Below, one piece after another: positions 52,516 to 61,551 of a stretch of 64,000 nucleotides of DNA. The stretch comes from Pararhizobium qamdonense. Lineage in GTDB: Bacteria; Pseudomonadota; Alphaproteobacteria; Rhizobiales; Rhizobiaceae. The position numbers and the translations under genes were made by a program. Each line of letters opens with the position of its first letter. The stretch's first letter is position 1. The notes under the pieces were generated by a model. That model saw only the letters and a program-made list of their open reading frames with translations, did not search any database and had not been told where the DNA came from. The DNA lies in assembly GCF_029277445.1 (NCBI RefSeq), contig NZ_CP119566.1, positions 2,730,001 through 2,794,000 on the forward strand, given 5' to 3'.

Positions 52516-52534
52516 AAATCATACTATATGATTT
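52516..52534. promoter_or_regulatory. Palindromic operator upstream of ytfQ
   Basis: AAATCATA-CTA-TATGATTT is a perfect 8-bp inverted repeat with a 3-bp centre. It lies 43 bp upstream of the ytfQ start, overlapping the probable promoter. FadR-type GntR proteins bind short AT-rich palindromes of this size. The regulator at 47019-47783 is the natural candidate. Confidence 0.55.
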
Positions 52535-52583
52535 ATGTAAACAGTGTTTCGCATCCGTCCGTTCGAATTTTCACAGCCGGAAT

Positions 52584-52610
52584 CAAAAGGGGCGGCCTCG
52601 CGGCCGCCCC
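52584..52610 (-). terminator. Terminator of the BMP transporter operon
   Basis: GGGGCGGCC (52589-52597) and GGCCGCCCC (52602-52610) pair perfectly around TCGC. On the minus strand they are followed by ttttg. It lies 26 bp beyond the stop of the binding-protein gene. Confidence 0.82.
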
Positions 52611-52635
52611 AGATTGCGAAATCGTGATGCCGGAA

Positions 52636-53706
52636 TTATTGCGGCAGCTTGTCGTCAACGCCTTCGACGTAGAAGTTCATGCCCAGAAGCGTGCCGTCAT
52701 CCGAAGACGCGCCAGCGGCCAGCCATTCCGAGCCGTCCTGCTTTTTCAGCGGGCCGGTGAAGGGCTTCAGTTCGCCCGATTCGATCTTCTTCTGGGTCTC
52801 TTCCGCCAGAGCCTTCACGTCGTCGGGCATGTTGGTATAGGGCGCCATGGTCAGGATGCCGTCCTTCAGGCCGTCCCAGCTCGACGATGTCTCCCACTTG
52901 CCGTCCAGAAACAGCTGGGTGCGCTTGATGTAATAGGCACCCCAGGTATCGACGATCGCCGTCAGCTGGGTTTCGGGACCTGCCTTGATCATGTCGGACG
53001 CCTGGCCGAAGGCCTTGATGCCGCGCTCGGCAGCGACCTGCATCGGCGCGGTCGTGTCGGTATGCTGCGTCAACACATCAACGCCCTGGTCGATCAATGC
53101 CTTGGCGGCATCGGCTTCCTTGCCGGGGTCGAACCAGGTGTTTGCCCATACGACCTTGATCTTGAAATCAGGGTTGACGGAGCGGGCGCCGGTGACGAAG
53201 GCATTGATGCCCATCACCACTTCCGGGATCGGGAAGGAGGCGATGTAGCCGGCCACACCCTTTTGCGAAATCTTGGCAGCGATCTGCCCCTGGATATAAC
53301 GGCCCTCATAGAAGCGGCTGTTATAGGTGGCAAGGTTCGGGGCGGTCTTGTAGCCGGTGGCGTGCTCGAACTTCACGTCGGGGAATTTCGCGGCAATCTT
53401 GACGGTTGCATCCATGAAGCCGAACGACGTGGTGTAGATCAGGCCGCAACCGGAACGCGCCAGGCGCTCGATGGCGCGCTCGGCATCGGGACCTTCCGGA
53501 ACGTTTTCGAGAAACTGCGTTTCGATCTTGTCGCCCAGCGCCTTTTCAAGCTCCAAACGGCCGATATCATGGGCCTGTGTCCAGCCACCGTCGGTCTTCG
53601 ATCCAACATAGACGAAGCAGACTTTTGCCTTGTCGGCGGCATAGGCGCCAGCGGAAAACCCGATGACGGCCGCCGTCGTGGCGAGTGCGAAAAGAAGTTT
53701 TTTCAT
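52636..53706 (-). CDS. BMP family ABC transporter substrate-binding protein
   Basis: This 356-residue protein has a signal peptide (about 23 residues, ending AYA before ADKAK). It follows the Bmp/PnrA pattern: VCFVYVGSKTDGGWTQAHDIGRLELEKAL, GCGLIYTTSFGFMDATVKIAAKFPDVKFEHATG and YIASFPIPEVVMGINAFVTGAR. Family members bind purine nucleosides. The ATG at 53706 follows CAGGGGTC. The gene is last in the operon, after the ATPase and two permeases, an order less usual for binding proteins. Confidence 0.9.
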   Translation of the reverse strand: MKKLLFALATTAAVIGFSAGAYAADKAKVCFVYVGSKTDGGWTQAHDIGRLELEKALGDKIETQFLENVPEGPDAERAIERLARSGCGLIYTTSFGFMDATVKIAAKFPDVKFEHATGYKTAPNLATYNSRFYEGRYIQGQIAAKISQKGVAGYIASFPIPEVVMGINAFVTGARSVNPDFKIKVVWANTWFDPGKEADAAKALIDQGVDVLTQHTDTTAPMQVAAERGIKAFGQASDMIKAGPETQLTAIVDTWGAYYIKRTQLFLDGKWETSSSWDGLKDGILTMAPYTNMPDDVKALAEETQKKIESGELKPFTGPLKKQDGSEWLAAGASSDDGTLLGMNFYVEGVDDKLPQ

Positions 53707-53746
53707 TTTTGACCCCTGTAGGTTTGGTTTGCGTTGTTGTTCTTGT

Positions 53747-54667
53747 TCACCGGTCTGGCACAAAGGACTTGCCGAGCGAAGCCGGCGTATTGATCAACGT
53801 CGTGCGCCGGTTGTGCGAGATGAGAATGAGTACGATAATTGTCGCCAGGTAGGGAAGAGCAGAAAGGAACTGCGAGGGAATGTCGATGCCGCGAGCCTGC
53901 ACATAAAGCTGGCTGATCGACACGGCGCCAAAGAGGTACCCACCCGCGATGATCCGCCAGGGCCGCCAGGATGCAAAGACCACCAGCGCCAGCGCGATCC
54001 AGCCACGCCCGGCCGACATGTTCTCAGCCCATTGCGGCGTGTAGACCAGCGACAGCTGTGCCCCCGCCAGCCCGGCGCAGGCGCCACCGAACATCACGGC
54101 CAGATAGCGGGTGCGGATGACGTTGATCCCAAGCGCATGCGCCGAAGCATGGCTGTCGCCAACGGAGCGCAGTTTCAGCCCGGCACGGCTCTTGAACAGG
54201 AACCAGTTGACACCGGCGACCAGCGCGATCGAGAGATAGAAAATCAGATCCTGCCTGAACAGAAGAGGCCCTAGGAACGGGATATCCGACAGGACCGGAA
54301 AGACGATCTGCGGGAGCTTGATGCCGGATTGCCCCAGATAGGGTTCGGCGATCATGCTGGATACGCCAAGCCCAAGAATGGTCAAAGCGAGGCCCGTCGC
54401 CACCTGATTGGCAACCAGCGTCAGGGTCAGAAAGCCGAACAGCAGCGAAAACAGCGCTCCGGCCGCAATGCCGGCGAGAATACCGATATAGGGAGAGCCG
54501 GTGACCTGCGTGGCGATGAAGGCGCAGGCTGCCCCCATCACCATCATGCCCTCGACACCGAGATTGAGAACGCCGGAGCGCTCGGTGACCAGTTCGCCGA
54601 TGGCCGCCAGCACAAGCGGCGTGGCTGCGGTAATCACCGTCAACAGCATGGCTTCGAAGATACCCAT
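53747..54667 (-). CDS. ABC transporter permease (nucleoside type, second)
   Basis: This 306-residue protein has about eight to nine helices, with TPLVLAAIGELVTERSGVLNLGVEGMMVMGA, the signature of the NupQ/YufQ branch of BPD_transp_2 permeases. It partners the permease upstream. The ATG at 54667 overlaps the stop of that gene (TGATG). Confidence 0.9.
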   Translation of the reverse strand: MGIFEAMLLTVITAATPLVLAAIGELVTERSGVLNLGVEGMMVMGAACAFIATQVTGSPYIGILAGIAAGALFSLLFGFLTLTLVANQVATGLALTILGLGVSSMIAEPYLGQSGIKLPQIVFPVLSDIPFLGPLLFRQDLIFYLSIALVAGVNWFLFKSRAGLKLRSVGDSHASAHALGINVIRTRYLAVMFGGACAGLAGAQLSLVYTPQWAENMSAGRGWIALALVVFASWRPWRIIAGGYLFGAVSISQLYVQARGIDIPSQFLSALPYLATIIVLILISHNRRTTLINTPASLGKSFVPDR

Positions 54668-55761
54668 CAGCGCACCCCCTCGCCGGTCGTTTTGGACAGA
54701 TCGTACCACATCATCCGGATCTTATAATGGATGAGCGTATCGCAGGAGAGGACGAAGAACAGAAGCAGCCCCTGGAACACCCGGATCGGCTTGTCGGAAA
54801 TCTGCAAGGATACCTGCACCGCCTCGCCGCCGAGATAGGTGAGCGCAAGCACAAGCCCGGCAACGACGATCCCCAGCGGATTGAGCCGGCCGAGAAAGGC
54901 GACGATGATGGCAGTGAAACCGTAGCCGGGAGAAATGACCGGGCGCAGCTGCTGGATTGCGCCGCTGACTTCGGCAATGCCGGCAAGACCGGCGAGAGCG
55001 CCCGAGAGCAGCATGGAAAACCAGATCATCTTGCGCGACGAGAAACCGGCGAACCGCCCTGCCCGCTGGGATTGGCCAAGCACGGTGATCTCGAAGCCTT
55101 TCAGCGTGTAGCGCATCATGAACCAGATCAGGATCGCGGCGATGATCGCAAAGCCGAAGCCCCAATGCGCGCGCCCCGACGCGATCATTTCCGGCAGGAT
55201 GGCGGTTGCGTCGAAGGTGCGGGTTTCCGGAAAATTCATGCCACCCGGATTGCGCCAGGGTCCGCGCACCAGCCAGTCGAGAAACAGCTGTGCGACATAG
55301 ACCAGCATCAGGCTGGTGAGGATTTCATTGGTATTCAAATGCGCCTTGAGGAAGGCGGGAATACCGGCAAACAGCGCGCCGCCCAGCATGCCGAACAGCA
55401 TCATCAGGGGCAGAACCAGCGGCGATTGCCATTCATAGAACACCACGGGCAAGATCGATCCGGCGATCGCTCCCATGATGAACTGGCCCTCGGCGCCGAT
55501 ATTCCAGTTGTTCGAACGGTAGCAGACCGACAGGCCAACCGCGATGAGAATGAGCGGGGCTGCCTTGATCGCCAGTTCATGCAGCGACCAGACTTCCGTC
55601 AAGGGTTCGATGAAGAAGCTGTAGAGCGCTGCGAACGGGTCCTTGCCCAGCATCATGAACATGATGCCGCCGAAGAACAGCGTCAGGCCGAGCGCGATGA
55701 ACGGCGACAGGATGGAAAACAGCTTGGAGACGTCGGGACGCCGTTCCAGTTCAATGCGCAT
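54667..55761 (-). CDS. ABC transporter permease (nucleoside type, first)
   Basis: This 364-residue membrane protein of the NupP/YufP branch has APLILIAVGLSVCYRSNNWNIGAEGQFIMGAI and GFSSRKMIWFSMLLSGALAGLAG. The ATG at 55761 lies inside the end of the ATPase gene (11-bp overlap), and its stop overlaps the second permease. The coupling is tight. Confidence 0.9.
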   Translation of the reverse strand: MRIELERRPDVSKLFSILSPFIALGLTLFFGGIMFMMLGKDPFAALYSFFIEPLTEVWSLHELAIKAAPLILIAVGLSVCYRSNNWNIGAEGQFIMGAIAGSILPVVFYEWQSPLVLPLMMLFGMLGGALFAGIPAFLKAHLNTNEILTSLMLVYVAQLFLDWLVRGPWRNPGGMNFPETRTFDATAILPEMIASGRAHWGFGFAIIAAILIWFMMRYTLKGFEITVLGQSQRAGRFAGFSSRKMIWFSMLLSGALAGLAGIAEVSGAIQQLRPVISPGYGFTAIIVAFLGRLNPLGIVVAGLVLALTYLGGEAVQVSLQISDKPIRVFQGLLLFFVLSCDTLIHYKIRMMWYDLSKTTGEGVR

Positions 55762-57325
55762 GCGCCGTCTCCGCAGTCTCGGTCTTGCCATACATGCCGC
55801 CCATCAACAGGCCGATCTTTTCACGCGAGAGGTCGGAGGCCGGATAGATGTCGGACAGCTTGCCTTCGCTGATCACGGCGATCTCGGTGGCAACCTCGAA
55901 AATCTCGTCGAGGTCCTGGCTGATGACCAGAACGGCCGAACCGGATTTGGCGAGATCGACCAAAGCCTGCCGGATGCGGCTCGCCGCCCCGGCATCGACG
56001 CCCCAGGTGGGCTGGTTGACGATCAGGACCGCCGGTTGACGGTCGAGTTCACGGCCAACGATGAATTTCTGCAGATTGCCGCCCGACAGGGACCCGGCCG
56101 GCGGGTTCTCGCCGCTCTTGCGCACATCCATCGCAGCCGAAATTCGCTTTGCCGCCATTTTCACCGCATCCTGGCGGATCAGACCCAAAACGCCGCCGCC
56201 AAGAAAGGCGCGCCGGTCGGATTGGCTGCGGGCAAGGATGAGATTGTCAGACAGCGACAGCGCCGAAACGGCCGCATGGCCATGGCGCTCCTCGGGCACG
56301 AAACCCGCGCCCATCAACCTTCGGGCATTGATGCCGCGCGTCCCAACCGGCCGATCCGAGATCAAAATGACATCGTCGGTGGCAACAGGATATTCTCCAG
56401 ACAGCGCATCGAACAGTTCGCCCTGCCCATTGCCCGCAACGCCGGCGATTGCCAAGACTTCGCCGGCATGCACTTTCAGACAGATATTCTTTAAAGACAC
56501 AGCAAACGGCGTTCTGGCCGCCGCAGTCAGATGTCGGGCCTCAAGTTTCACCGCGCCTTTCGCGCTCGTGCCTTCGGCACTCACATGCGCGATATCGCTG
56601 CCGACCATCATGCGCGCCAGCGAAGCCGGGGTCTCGCGGCGGGGATCACACGCGCCCGTCACCTTGCCGTGGCGCAGAACGGTGGCGCGGTCGCAGATGC
56701 GCTGCACCTCTTCCAGCCGGTGACTAATGTAAAGGACCGAGCGTCCCTCGGCTTTCAGCTTGTTCAGCGTTTCAAACAGCCGGTCGGCCTCCTGCGGCGT
56801 CAGCACCGAGGTCGGCTCGTCGAGAATGATCAGTTTTGGGTTTTGCAGAAGTGCGCGGACGATTTCGATCCGCTGGCGCTCGCCGACAGACAGGTCGGCC
56901 ACATGCGCATGCGGATCCAGCGGCAGGCCATACGCATGCGACAGATCGGACGCTTCCTTGGCAATCCGCGCCAGCGAAACGCCAGGATCCATCGACAGCG
57001 CGATATTTTCGGCCACCGTCAGCGCCTCAAACAGCGAGAAATGCTGGAACACCATGCCGATGCCGAGCTTGCGGGCAGCACTCGGGCTTGCAATGCGCAC
57101 CGGCTGACCCTGCCAGACGATCTGGCCGCTGGTGGGGGCGAGCACGCCGAACAGCATCTTGACGAGCGTCGATTTCCCGGCGCCGTTTTCGCCGAGAAGC
57201 GCATGAATTTCGCCCGGCCTGATATCGAGATTGATTCCGTCGCAGGCAGCGAATGTGCCGAACAGTTTTGTCAGTTGGCCAACAGCCAGCAATAGACTGT
57301 TGGCGGGTTGTCCCTCAGCCGACAC
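55751..57325 (-). CDS. ABC transporter ATP-binding protein (nucleoside type)
   Basis: This 524-residue protein has tandem ABC domains, as in NupO/YufO. The first has GENGAGKSTLVKMLFGVL at residues 45-62, LSVGERQRIEIVRAL and LDEPTSVLTPQEAD. The second has the degenerate AIAGVAGNGQGELFDAL and LSGGNLQKFIVGREL. The start is GTG at 57325, with GAGGGG five bases upstream. It lies 52 bp after qor in transcription order. Confidence 0.92.
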   Translation of the reverse strand: MSAEGQPANSLLLAVGQLTKLFGTFAACDGINLDIRPGEIHALLGENGAGKSTLVKMLFGVLAPTSGQIVWQGQPVRIASPSAARKLGIGMVFQHFSLFEALTVAENIALSMDPGVSLARIAKEASDLSHAYGLPLDPHAHVADLSVGERQRIEIVRALLQNPKLIILDEPTSVLTPQEADRLFETLNKLKAEGRSVLYISHRLEEVQRICDRATVLRHGKVTGACDPRRETPASLARMMVGSDIAHVSAEGTSAKGAVKLEARHLTAAARTPFAVSLKNICLKVHAGEVLAIAGVAGNGQGELFDALSGEYPVATDDVILISDRPVGTRGINARRLMGAGFVPEERHGHAAVSALSLSDNLILARSQSDRRAFLGGGVLGLIRQDAVKMAAKRISAAMDVRKSGENPPAGSLSGGNLQKFIVGRELDRQPAVLIVNQPTWGVDAGAASRIRQALVDLAKSGSAVLVISQDLDEIFEVATEIAVISEGKLSDIYPASDLSREKIGLLMGGMYGKTETAETAHAH

Positions 57326-57377
57326 GCCGCCCCTCTTTTCTCATGGTTCGCTGCCCTGGCTGCCTCTCCGGCTTGTC

Positions 57378-58355
57378 TCAGGGAATCAGCAATGTTGTTC
57401 CGCTCGTTTTTCTTGCTTCCAGATCCGCATGCGCCTGGCTTGCATCGGCAAGCGCATAGGTCTGGTTGATATTGATACGCACTTTGCTGCTTTGCACAAC
57501 ATCAAACAGGGAGTTTGCACATGCCTCCAGGGCGGGCCGTGTCGAAACATAGCTGAACAACGTCGGGCGCGTGGCAAACAGCGAGCCCTTCTGCGCCAGA
57601 ATTCCGATATTGACGCCTTCGACCGGACCCGACGAATTGCCGAAACTGACCCAGAGGCCGCGCGGCTTGATGCAGTCGAGCGAGGCCGGATAGGTGTCCT
57701 TGCCAACCGAATCATAGACCACATCGACGCCCTTGCCGTTGGTGATCTCCTTGACGGCGCTCACAAAATTATCAGTGCGGTAGTTGATGACATGATCGTA
57801 GCCATGCGCCAGCGCCAGATCGATCTTGTCCTGCGAACCCGCTGTTCCAATCACGGTTGCGCCGAGCGCCTTGGCCCATTGGCCTGCGATCAGGCCCACG
57901 CCGCCGGCAGCTGCGTGAAACAGAAGCGTGGTTCCCGGCCCGACCTTGAAGGTTTGGTTCAAAAGATACTGCGCCGTCATGCCCTTCAGCATCATCGCCG
58001 CTGCGGTTTCCAGGGTGATATCGTCTGGAACCTTCACCAGCTGCGAAATCTCGATATTGCGCTCGCTCGCATAGGCGCCGTCGGAGGATGCATAGGCGAC
58101 GCGATCGCCAACAGCAAAGGTGCTGACATTATCGCCGACCGCAGTCACGATCCCGGCGCCTTCCTTGCCCGGAACGAACGGCAGCCCCTCGGCCGATTTA
58201 TAGAGACCGGTGCGGAAATAGACGTCGATGAAGTTCACGCCGACCGCGACCTGGCGGATCTGCACTTCGCCGGGACCGGGCGCGGAAAGCGTGATGCCTT
58301 CGATCTTGAGAACATCCGGACCGCCGAGCGTCCGCACCATGATGGCCTGCGCCAT
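57378..58355 (-). CDS. qor: NADPH:quinone oxidoreductase (zinc-free MDR family)
   Basis: This 325-residue protein is of the quinone oxidoreductase type: GVNFIDVYFRTGLY near residue 40, PFVPGKEGAGIVTAVGD, LLFHAAAGGVGLIAGQWAKALGATVIGTAGS (NADPH fold, about 140-170) and VYDSVGKDTY. It probably makes semiquinones or reduces reactive aldehydes and quinones. GAGGAGG precedes the ATG. Its start is 9 bp after pcs, so the two are co-transcribed, probably with the transporter genes. Confidence 0.9.
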   Translation of the reverse strand: MAQAIMVRTLGGPDVLKIEGITLSAPGPGEVQIRQVAVGVNFIDVYFRTGLYKSAEGLPFVPGKEGAGIVTAVGDNVSTFAVGDRVAYASSDGAYASERNIEISQLVKVPDDITLETAAAMMLKGMTAQYLLNQTFKVGPGTTLLFHAAAGGVGLIAGQWAKALGATVIGTAGSQDKIDLALAHGYDHVINYRTDNFVSAVKEITNGKGVDVVYDSVGKDTYPASLDCIKPRGLWVSFGNSSGPVEGVNIGILAQKGSLFATRPTLFSYVSTRPALEACANSLFDVVQSSKVRININQTYALADASQAHADLEARKTSGTTLLIP

Positions 58356-58364
58356 GAAACCTCC

Positions 58365-59090
58365 TCAACCCCGTCCAAGCCGGGGAAATATCTGCAAGAC
58401 GAAACCGATGACATAGAGATAGATCCCGGTACCGACGACGCCGGCCACGACCCAGGCGGGCGTGTCGAAATGCAAGAGCAGCGCATAGCCGCTCAGCACC
58501 GACCAGATGGTAAAGACTGCCAGGTTGAGCGGCCGCAGACGCTTGACGCGCACCGGATGCAGGAAGCTGATGGGCATGAAGGTCAATACGACCGAGACGA
58601 AAACGACGATCGAAGCCGCCAGTTCGCTGGCATCGATGACGAACAGCGTGAACACCACCATGTTCCAGACGACCGGAAAACCGGAGAAGAAATATTCGTC
58701 CGTCTTCATGCCCATATCGGCATAGTAGATCGCGCTCGACATCACGATGGCGCCGGCGGCGAAGAACGACCAGGGCTCGCCGATCATGCCGCTCTGATAA
58801 AGGGCAAAGGCCGGAAGCAGCACATAGGTGACGTAATCGATGACATTGTCGAGCGTATCGCCGGACCAGTTGGGCAGCACTTCCTTGACCCGGACCTTGC
58901 GCGCGATCGGACCGTCGATCCCATCAACGGCGAGCGCCAGGCCGAGCCACCAGAACATATCGACGAAGCGGTGCTCGGCGGCGGCGACCACACCCAAAAA
59001 GGCAAGAAACGAGCCGGATGCAGTGAGAATATGAACGGAAAATGCGCGAATTTCCGCGTAGGGCACGCGCTTGTAGTTAAAAAACTTCAT
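58365..59090 (-). CDS. pcs: Phosphatidylcholine synthase
   Basis: Pcs makes phosphatidylcholine directly from choline and CDP-diacylglycerol, a pathway typical of rhizobia, agrobacteria and brucellae. The 241-residue integral membrane protein has the CDP-alcohol phosphotransferase motif in DGIDGPIARKVRVKEVLPNW followed by SGDTLDNVIDY (D-G-x-x-A-R ... G-x3-D-x3-D), with about eight helices. The ATG at 59090 gives the known family length and the N terminus MKFFNYKRVPYAEIRAFSVH, although its ribosome-binding site is weak. It heads a possible pcs-qor-nucleoside transporter transcript. Confidence 0.93.
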   Translation of the reverse strand: MKFFNYKRVPYAEIRAFSVHILTASGSFLAFLGVVAAAEHRFVDMFWWLGLALAVDGIDGPIARKVRVKEVLPNWSGDTLDNVIDYVTYVLLPAFALYQSGMIGEPWSFFAAGAIVMSSAIYYADMGMKTDEYFFSGFPVVWNMVVFTLFVIDASELAASIVVFVSVVLTFMPISFLHPVRVKRLRPLNLAVFTIWSVLSGYALLLHFDTPAWVVAGVVGTGIYLYVIGFVLQIFPRLGRG

Positions 59091-59369
59091 CGGCAGACGC
59101 ACCCTGTCCTTACTCTGCGCTTTCCTTGGAAGCATGCTGAACCGGCCGTTTCAGCGGCCCACACTCCCGTCCCCGTACTGTCGCACGGGTATTGGCGGTA
59201 ATATGCACCGTTTGAGTTTGGCTGCCAGTAAAAATCACCAGGTGCCGCAAAACCGTAACAATCAACTGTGGATGCGACATTCATCTGCGCCATTTCACCC
59301 CATTTCATTCGCAGCCTGCGGCAGTTAAGATCGCAGCCTCAACCGAAGAGTGGACGGGAAGCGCAGGCC
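59091..59369. other. Divergent intergenic region between pcs and the ubiH-like gene
   Basis: This 279-bp gap should hold both promoters. I see only weak hairpins (for example cccgt with acggg near 59166-59192) and no motif good enough to call. No small ORF is supported. Confidence 0.35.
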
Positions 59370-60575
59370 ATGGAGCATTTTGAAATTGCCGTTATCGGTG
59401 CCGGATTGGCCGGATCGCTGGCTGCGCTGGCATTCGCAGACACCGGCCGCAGCGTTGCGCTGATTGCGCCGGCCACTGGCAAAGCCGATGGCCGTACCAC
59501 GGCGCTGATGGATCAGTCGCTAACGCTTGTCCACCAGCTTGGCCTCTGGGAGGCAGTCGCGCCGCTTGCCGCACCGCTGTCCAGCATGCGAATCATCGAC
59601 GGGACGAACCGGTTGCTGCGTGCGCCCACGGTCACCTTTCATGCCGCCGAAGTCGGGCTCGAAGCGTTCGGATACAATATTCCCAATGCCCCCTTCCTTG
59701 CCCTGCTTGAGCAGGAAGCAGAAAAACGGCAATCCCTCACCCGGATGACCGCCAGCCTGACCGCTGTCGAATTCGAGACGGACCGGGCGATCCTGGCGCT
59801 CGACGATGGCAGCAGCCTCACCGCCAGCCTCGTTATCGGTGCCGATGGCCGCAGATCAGGCGTGCGCGACGCCGCCGGGATCGAGGTCAGGAACTGGTCC
59901 TATCCGCAAAGCGCGCTGGTGCTCAATTTCTCCCATCAGGTGCCCCATCAGACGATCTCAACGGAATTCCACACGCCGCATGGACCGTTCACGCAGGTGC
60001 CGCTGCCGGGTGGATTGCGATCGAGCCTCGTCTGGGTCCAGAAGCCGGAGGATAACGGAGAGACGCTGGCGCTTTCGGCCGATGCCCTGGGCTTGGCGGT
60101 GGAGCAGCGCATGCAATCGATGCTCGGGAAAGTCACGATCGATGGCACGCCGCAGTCCTTTCCCCTTTCCGGCATGGCTGCGAAATCCTTTGGCAAGGGC
60201 CGCGCGATCCTGATCGGCGAAGCCGCCCATGCTTTTCCACCGATCGGCGCGCAGGGGCTCAATCTCAGTCTACGCGACATCATGGCGGCGGTTTCACTGC
60301 TGGGTTCCTCGCCGGTTCCAGAGGATTTTGGTGCACGCTACGACCGCAAGCGGCGCGCGGATATTCTCAGCCGCACCGTCAGCGTCGATCTGCTCAATCG
60401 CTCGCTGCTGTCGGACTTCCTGCCGGTGCAGATGCTGCGCGCGGCCGGCCTGCAGGCCCTGGCAAGCGTCGCCCCATTTCGTAATCTGATGATGCGCGAA
60501 GGCATCAATCCCGGCAGCGCCCTGCAATCCCTGCGCACGACGTTACGGGAAAAGATCAGCCGGAAGAGCGCCTGA
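59370..60575 (+). CDS. UbiH/COQ6-family FAD-dependent hydroxylase
   Basis: This 401-residue flavoprotein monooxygenase is of the ubiquinone type. FEIAVIGAGLAGSLAALAFADTGRSVAL is the FAD-binding Rossmann motif, VIGADGRRSGVRDAAGI is the DG motif, and GRAILIGEAAHAFPPIGAQGLNLSLRDIMAA is the second FAD motif. It probably hydroxylates a ring position in ubiquinone synthesis. The exact position cannot be read from sequence. The ATG at 59370 is chosen over an upstream frame start at 59268, which lacks family sequence. Its end overlaps the convergent AEC gene by 33 bp. Confidence 0.87.
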   Translation: MEHFEIAVIGAGLAGSLAALAFADTGRSVALIAPATGKADGRTTALMDQSLTLVHQLGLWEAVAPLAAPLSSMRIIDGTNRLLRAPTVTFHAAEVGLEAFGYNIPNAPFLALLEQEAEKRQSLTRMTASLTAVEFETDRAILALDDGSSLTASLVIGADGRRSGVRDAAGIEVRNWSYPQSALVLNFSHQVPHQTISTEFHTPHGPFTQVPLPGGLRSSLVWVQKPEDNGETLALSADALGLAVEQRMQSMLGKVTIDGTPQSFPLSGMAAKSFGKGRAILIGEAAHAFPPIGAQGLNLSLRDIMAAVSLLGSSPVPEDFGARYDRKRRADILSRTVSVDLLNRSLLSDFLPVQMLRAAGLQALASVAPFRNLMMREGINPGSALQSLRTTLREKISRKSA

Positions 60576-61520
60576 ACTGATGAGGTAAAGCAGCATCGTC
60601 ACTGTCGCCACCGAGAGAACGGTGGTGATCAGGATCGTGGCCGACGCCCGCTCCTGCCAGACGCCATATTGCTGGCCGATGACAAAGACATTGGTGGCCG
60701 TCGGCAATGCGGCCAGGAGCACGGCCGTCTGCACCCAGACCGGATCGAAATTGCCAACGAAGCTCAGAACCAGATACATCAGCACCGGATGCAGGATCAG
60801 CTTGGCCGGAACGATATAGGCGATCTCGGCGGGGATGCGCTTCAGCGGCCGCAGCGCCAAGGTCACGCCCATGGCAAACAGCGCACAGGGGGCCGCTGCC
60901 TGCGCCAGATAGTCGATCAACCGCTGAACCGGCAGCGGCGGCTGGAACGACATGGACGCGGCGATAACGCCAGCGATCGTGGACAGGATAAAGGGATGCA
61001 GCAGGATTTTCCGGGCAATCCCCAACACCAGGCGCGCCGGCGAACTTTTCTCTCCGCCCGCCAGCGCCATCATCGCCGGCGCGACCATGAAATGCAGGAC
61101 ATTCTCGAAGCAGAAGATCAGCGCCACGGGCACCGCTGCCCGTTCGCCCAACGCCAAAAGCGCCAGACCCGGCCCCATATAGCCGATATTGCCATAGGCC
61201 CCGGCCAATCCCTGCACCGTCGATTCGGCGAGCGAATTGCGGCGGATCAGATAGCCGGCGCTAAACACCAGCGCAAAGACGGTGTAGGTTGCGCCGATCG
61301 AGGCAAAAACGAAATCAAAGCGGGTGAGCTGCTCGATCGGCGTCTTTGATACCAGCTTGAAGAACAAAGCCGGCAGAGCAATGTAGATGATGAAGACATT
61401 GAGCCAGCCCATGGCATCGCCGGCACCCTCGCCTGCCGGATTGCGGGCAAATTTCGCCGTCAGGTAGCCAACGAAGATCAGGCCGAAAAACGGCAGTACC
61501 AAACCGGCAATTTCGGCCAT
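60543..61520 (-). CDS. AEC family transporter
   Basis: This 325-residue protein has about ten helices of the membrane transport (PF03547) family. AGLVLPFFGLIFVGYLTAK opens the protein, GAYGNIGYMGPGLALLALGE is a conserved central segment, and LAALPTATNVFVIGQQYG is a conserved late segment. Relatives export auxin or move malonate and other organic acids. The substrate is unknown here. It lies 31 bp after ccdA, in the same direction. Confidence 0.88.
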   Translation of the reverse strand: MAEIAGLVLPFFGLIFVGYLTAKFARNPAGEGAGDAMGWLNVFIIYIALPALFFKLVSKTPIEQLTRFDFVFASIGATYTVFALVFSAGYLIRRNSLAESTVQGLAGAYGNIGYMGPGLALLALGERAAVPVALIFCFENVLHFMVAPAMMALAGGEKSSPARLVLGIARKILLHPFILSTIAGVIAASMSFQPPLPVQRLIDYLAQAAAPCALFAMGVTLALRPLKRIPAEIAYIVPAKLILHPVLMYLVLSFVGNFDPVWVQTAVLLAALPTATNVFVIGQQYGVWQERASATILITTVLSVATVTMLLYLISSGALPADLFP

Positions 61521-61551
61521 TGCGTGCGAGACCTCTGTTTGAGGTTCGTGC

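Noticed and set aside
51814..53712. A 632-codon open frame opposite ytfQ and the BMP gene
   Set aside because: It runs through two genes, a terminator and an operator on the other strand.
57231..59201. A 656-codon open frame crossing the ATPase, qor and pcs on the opposite strand
   Set aside because: It spans three real genes and their gaps, so it cannot be a conserved protein.
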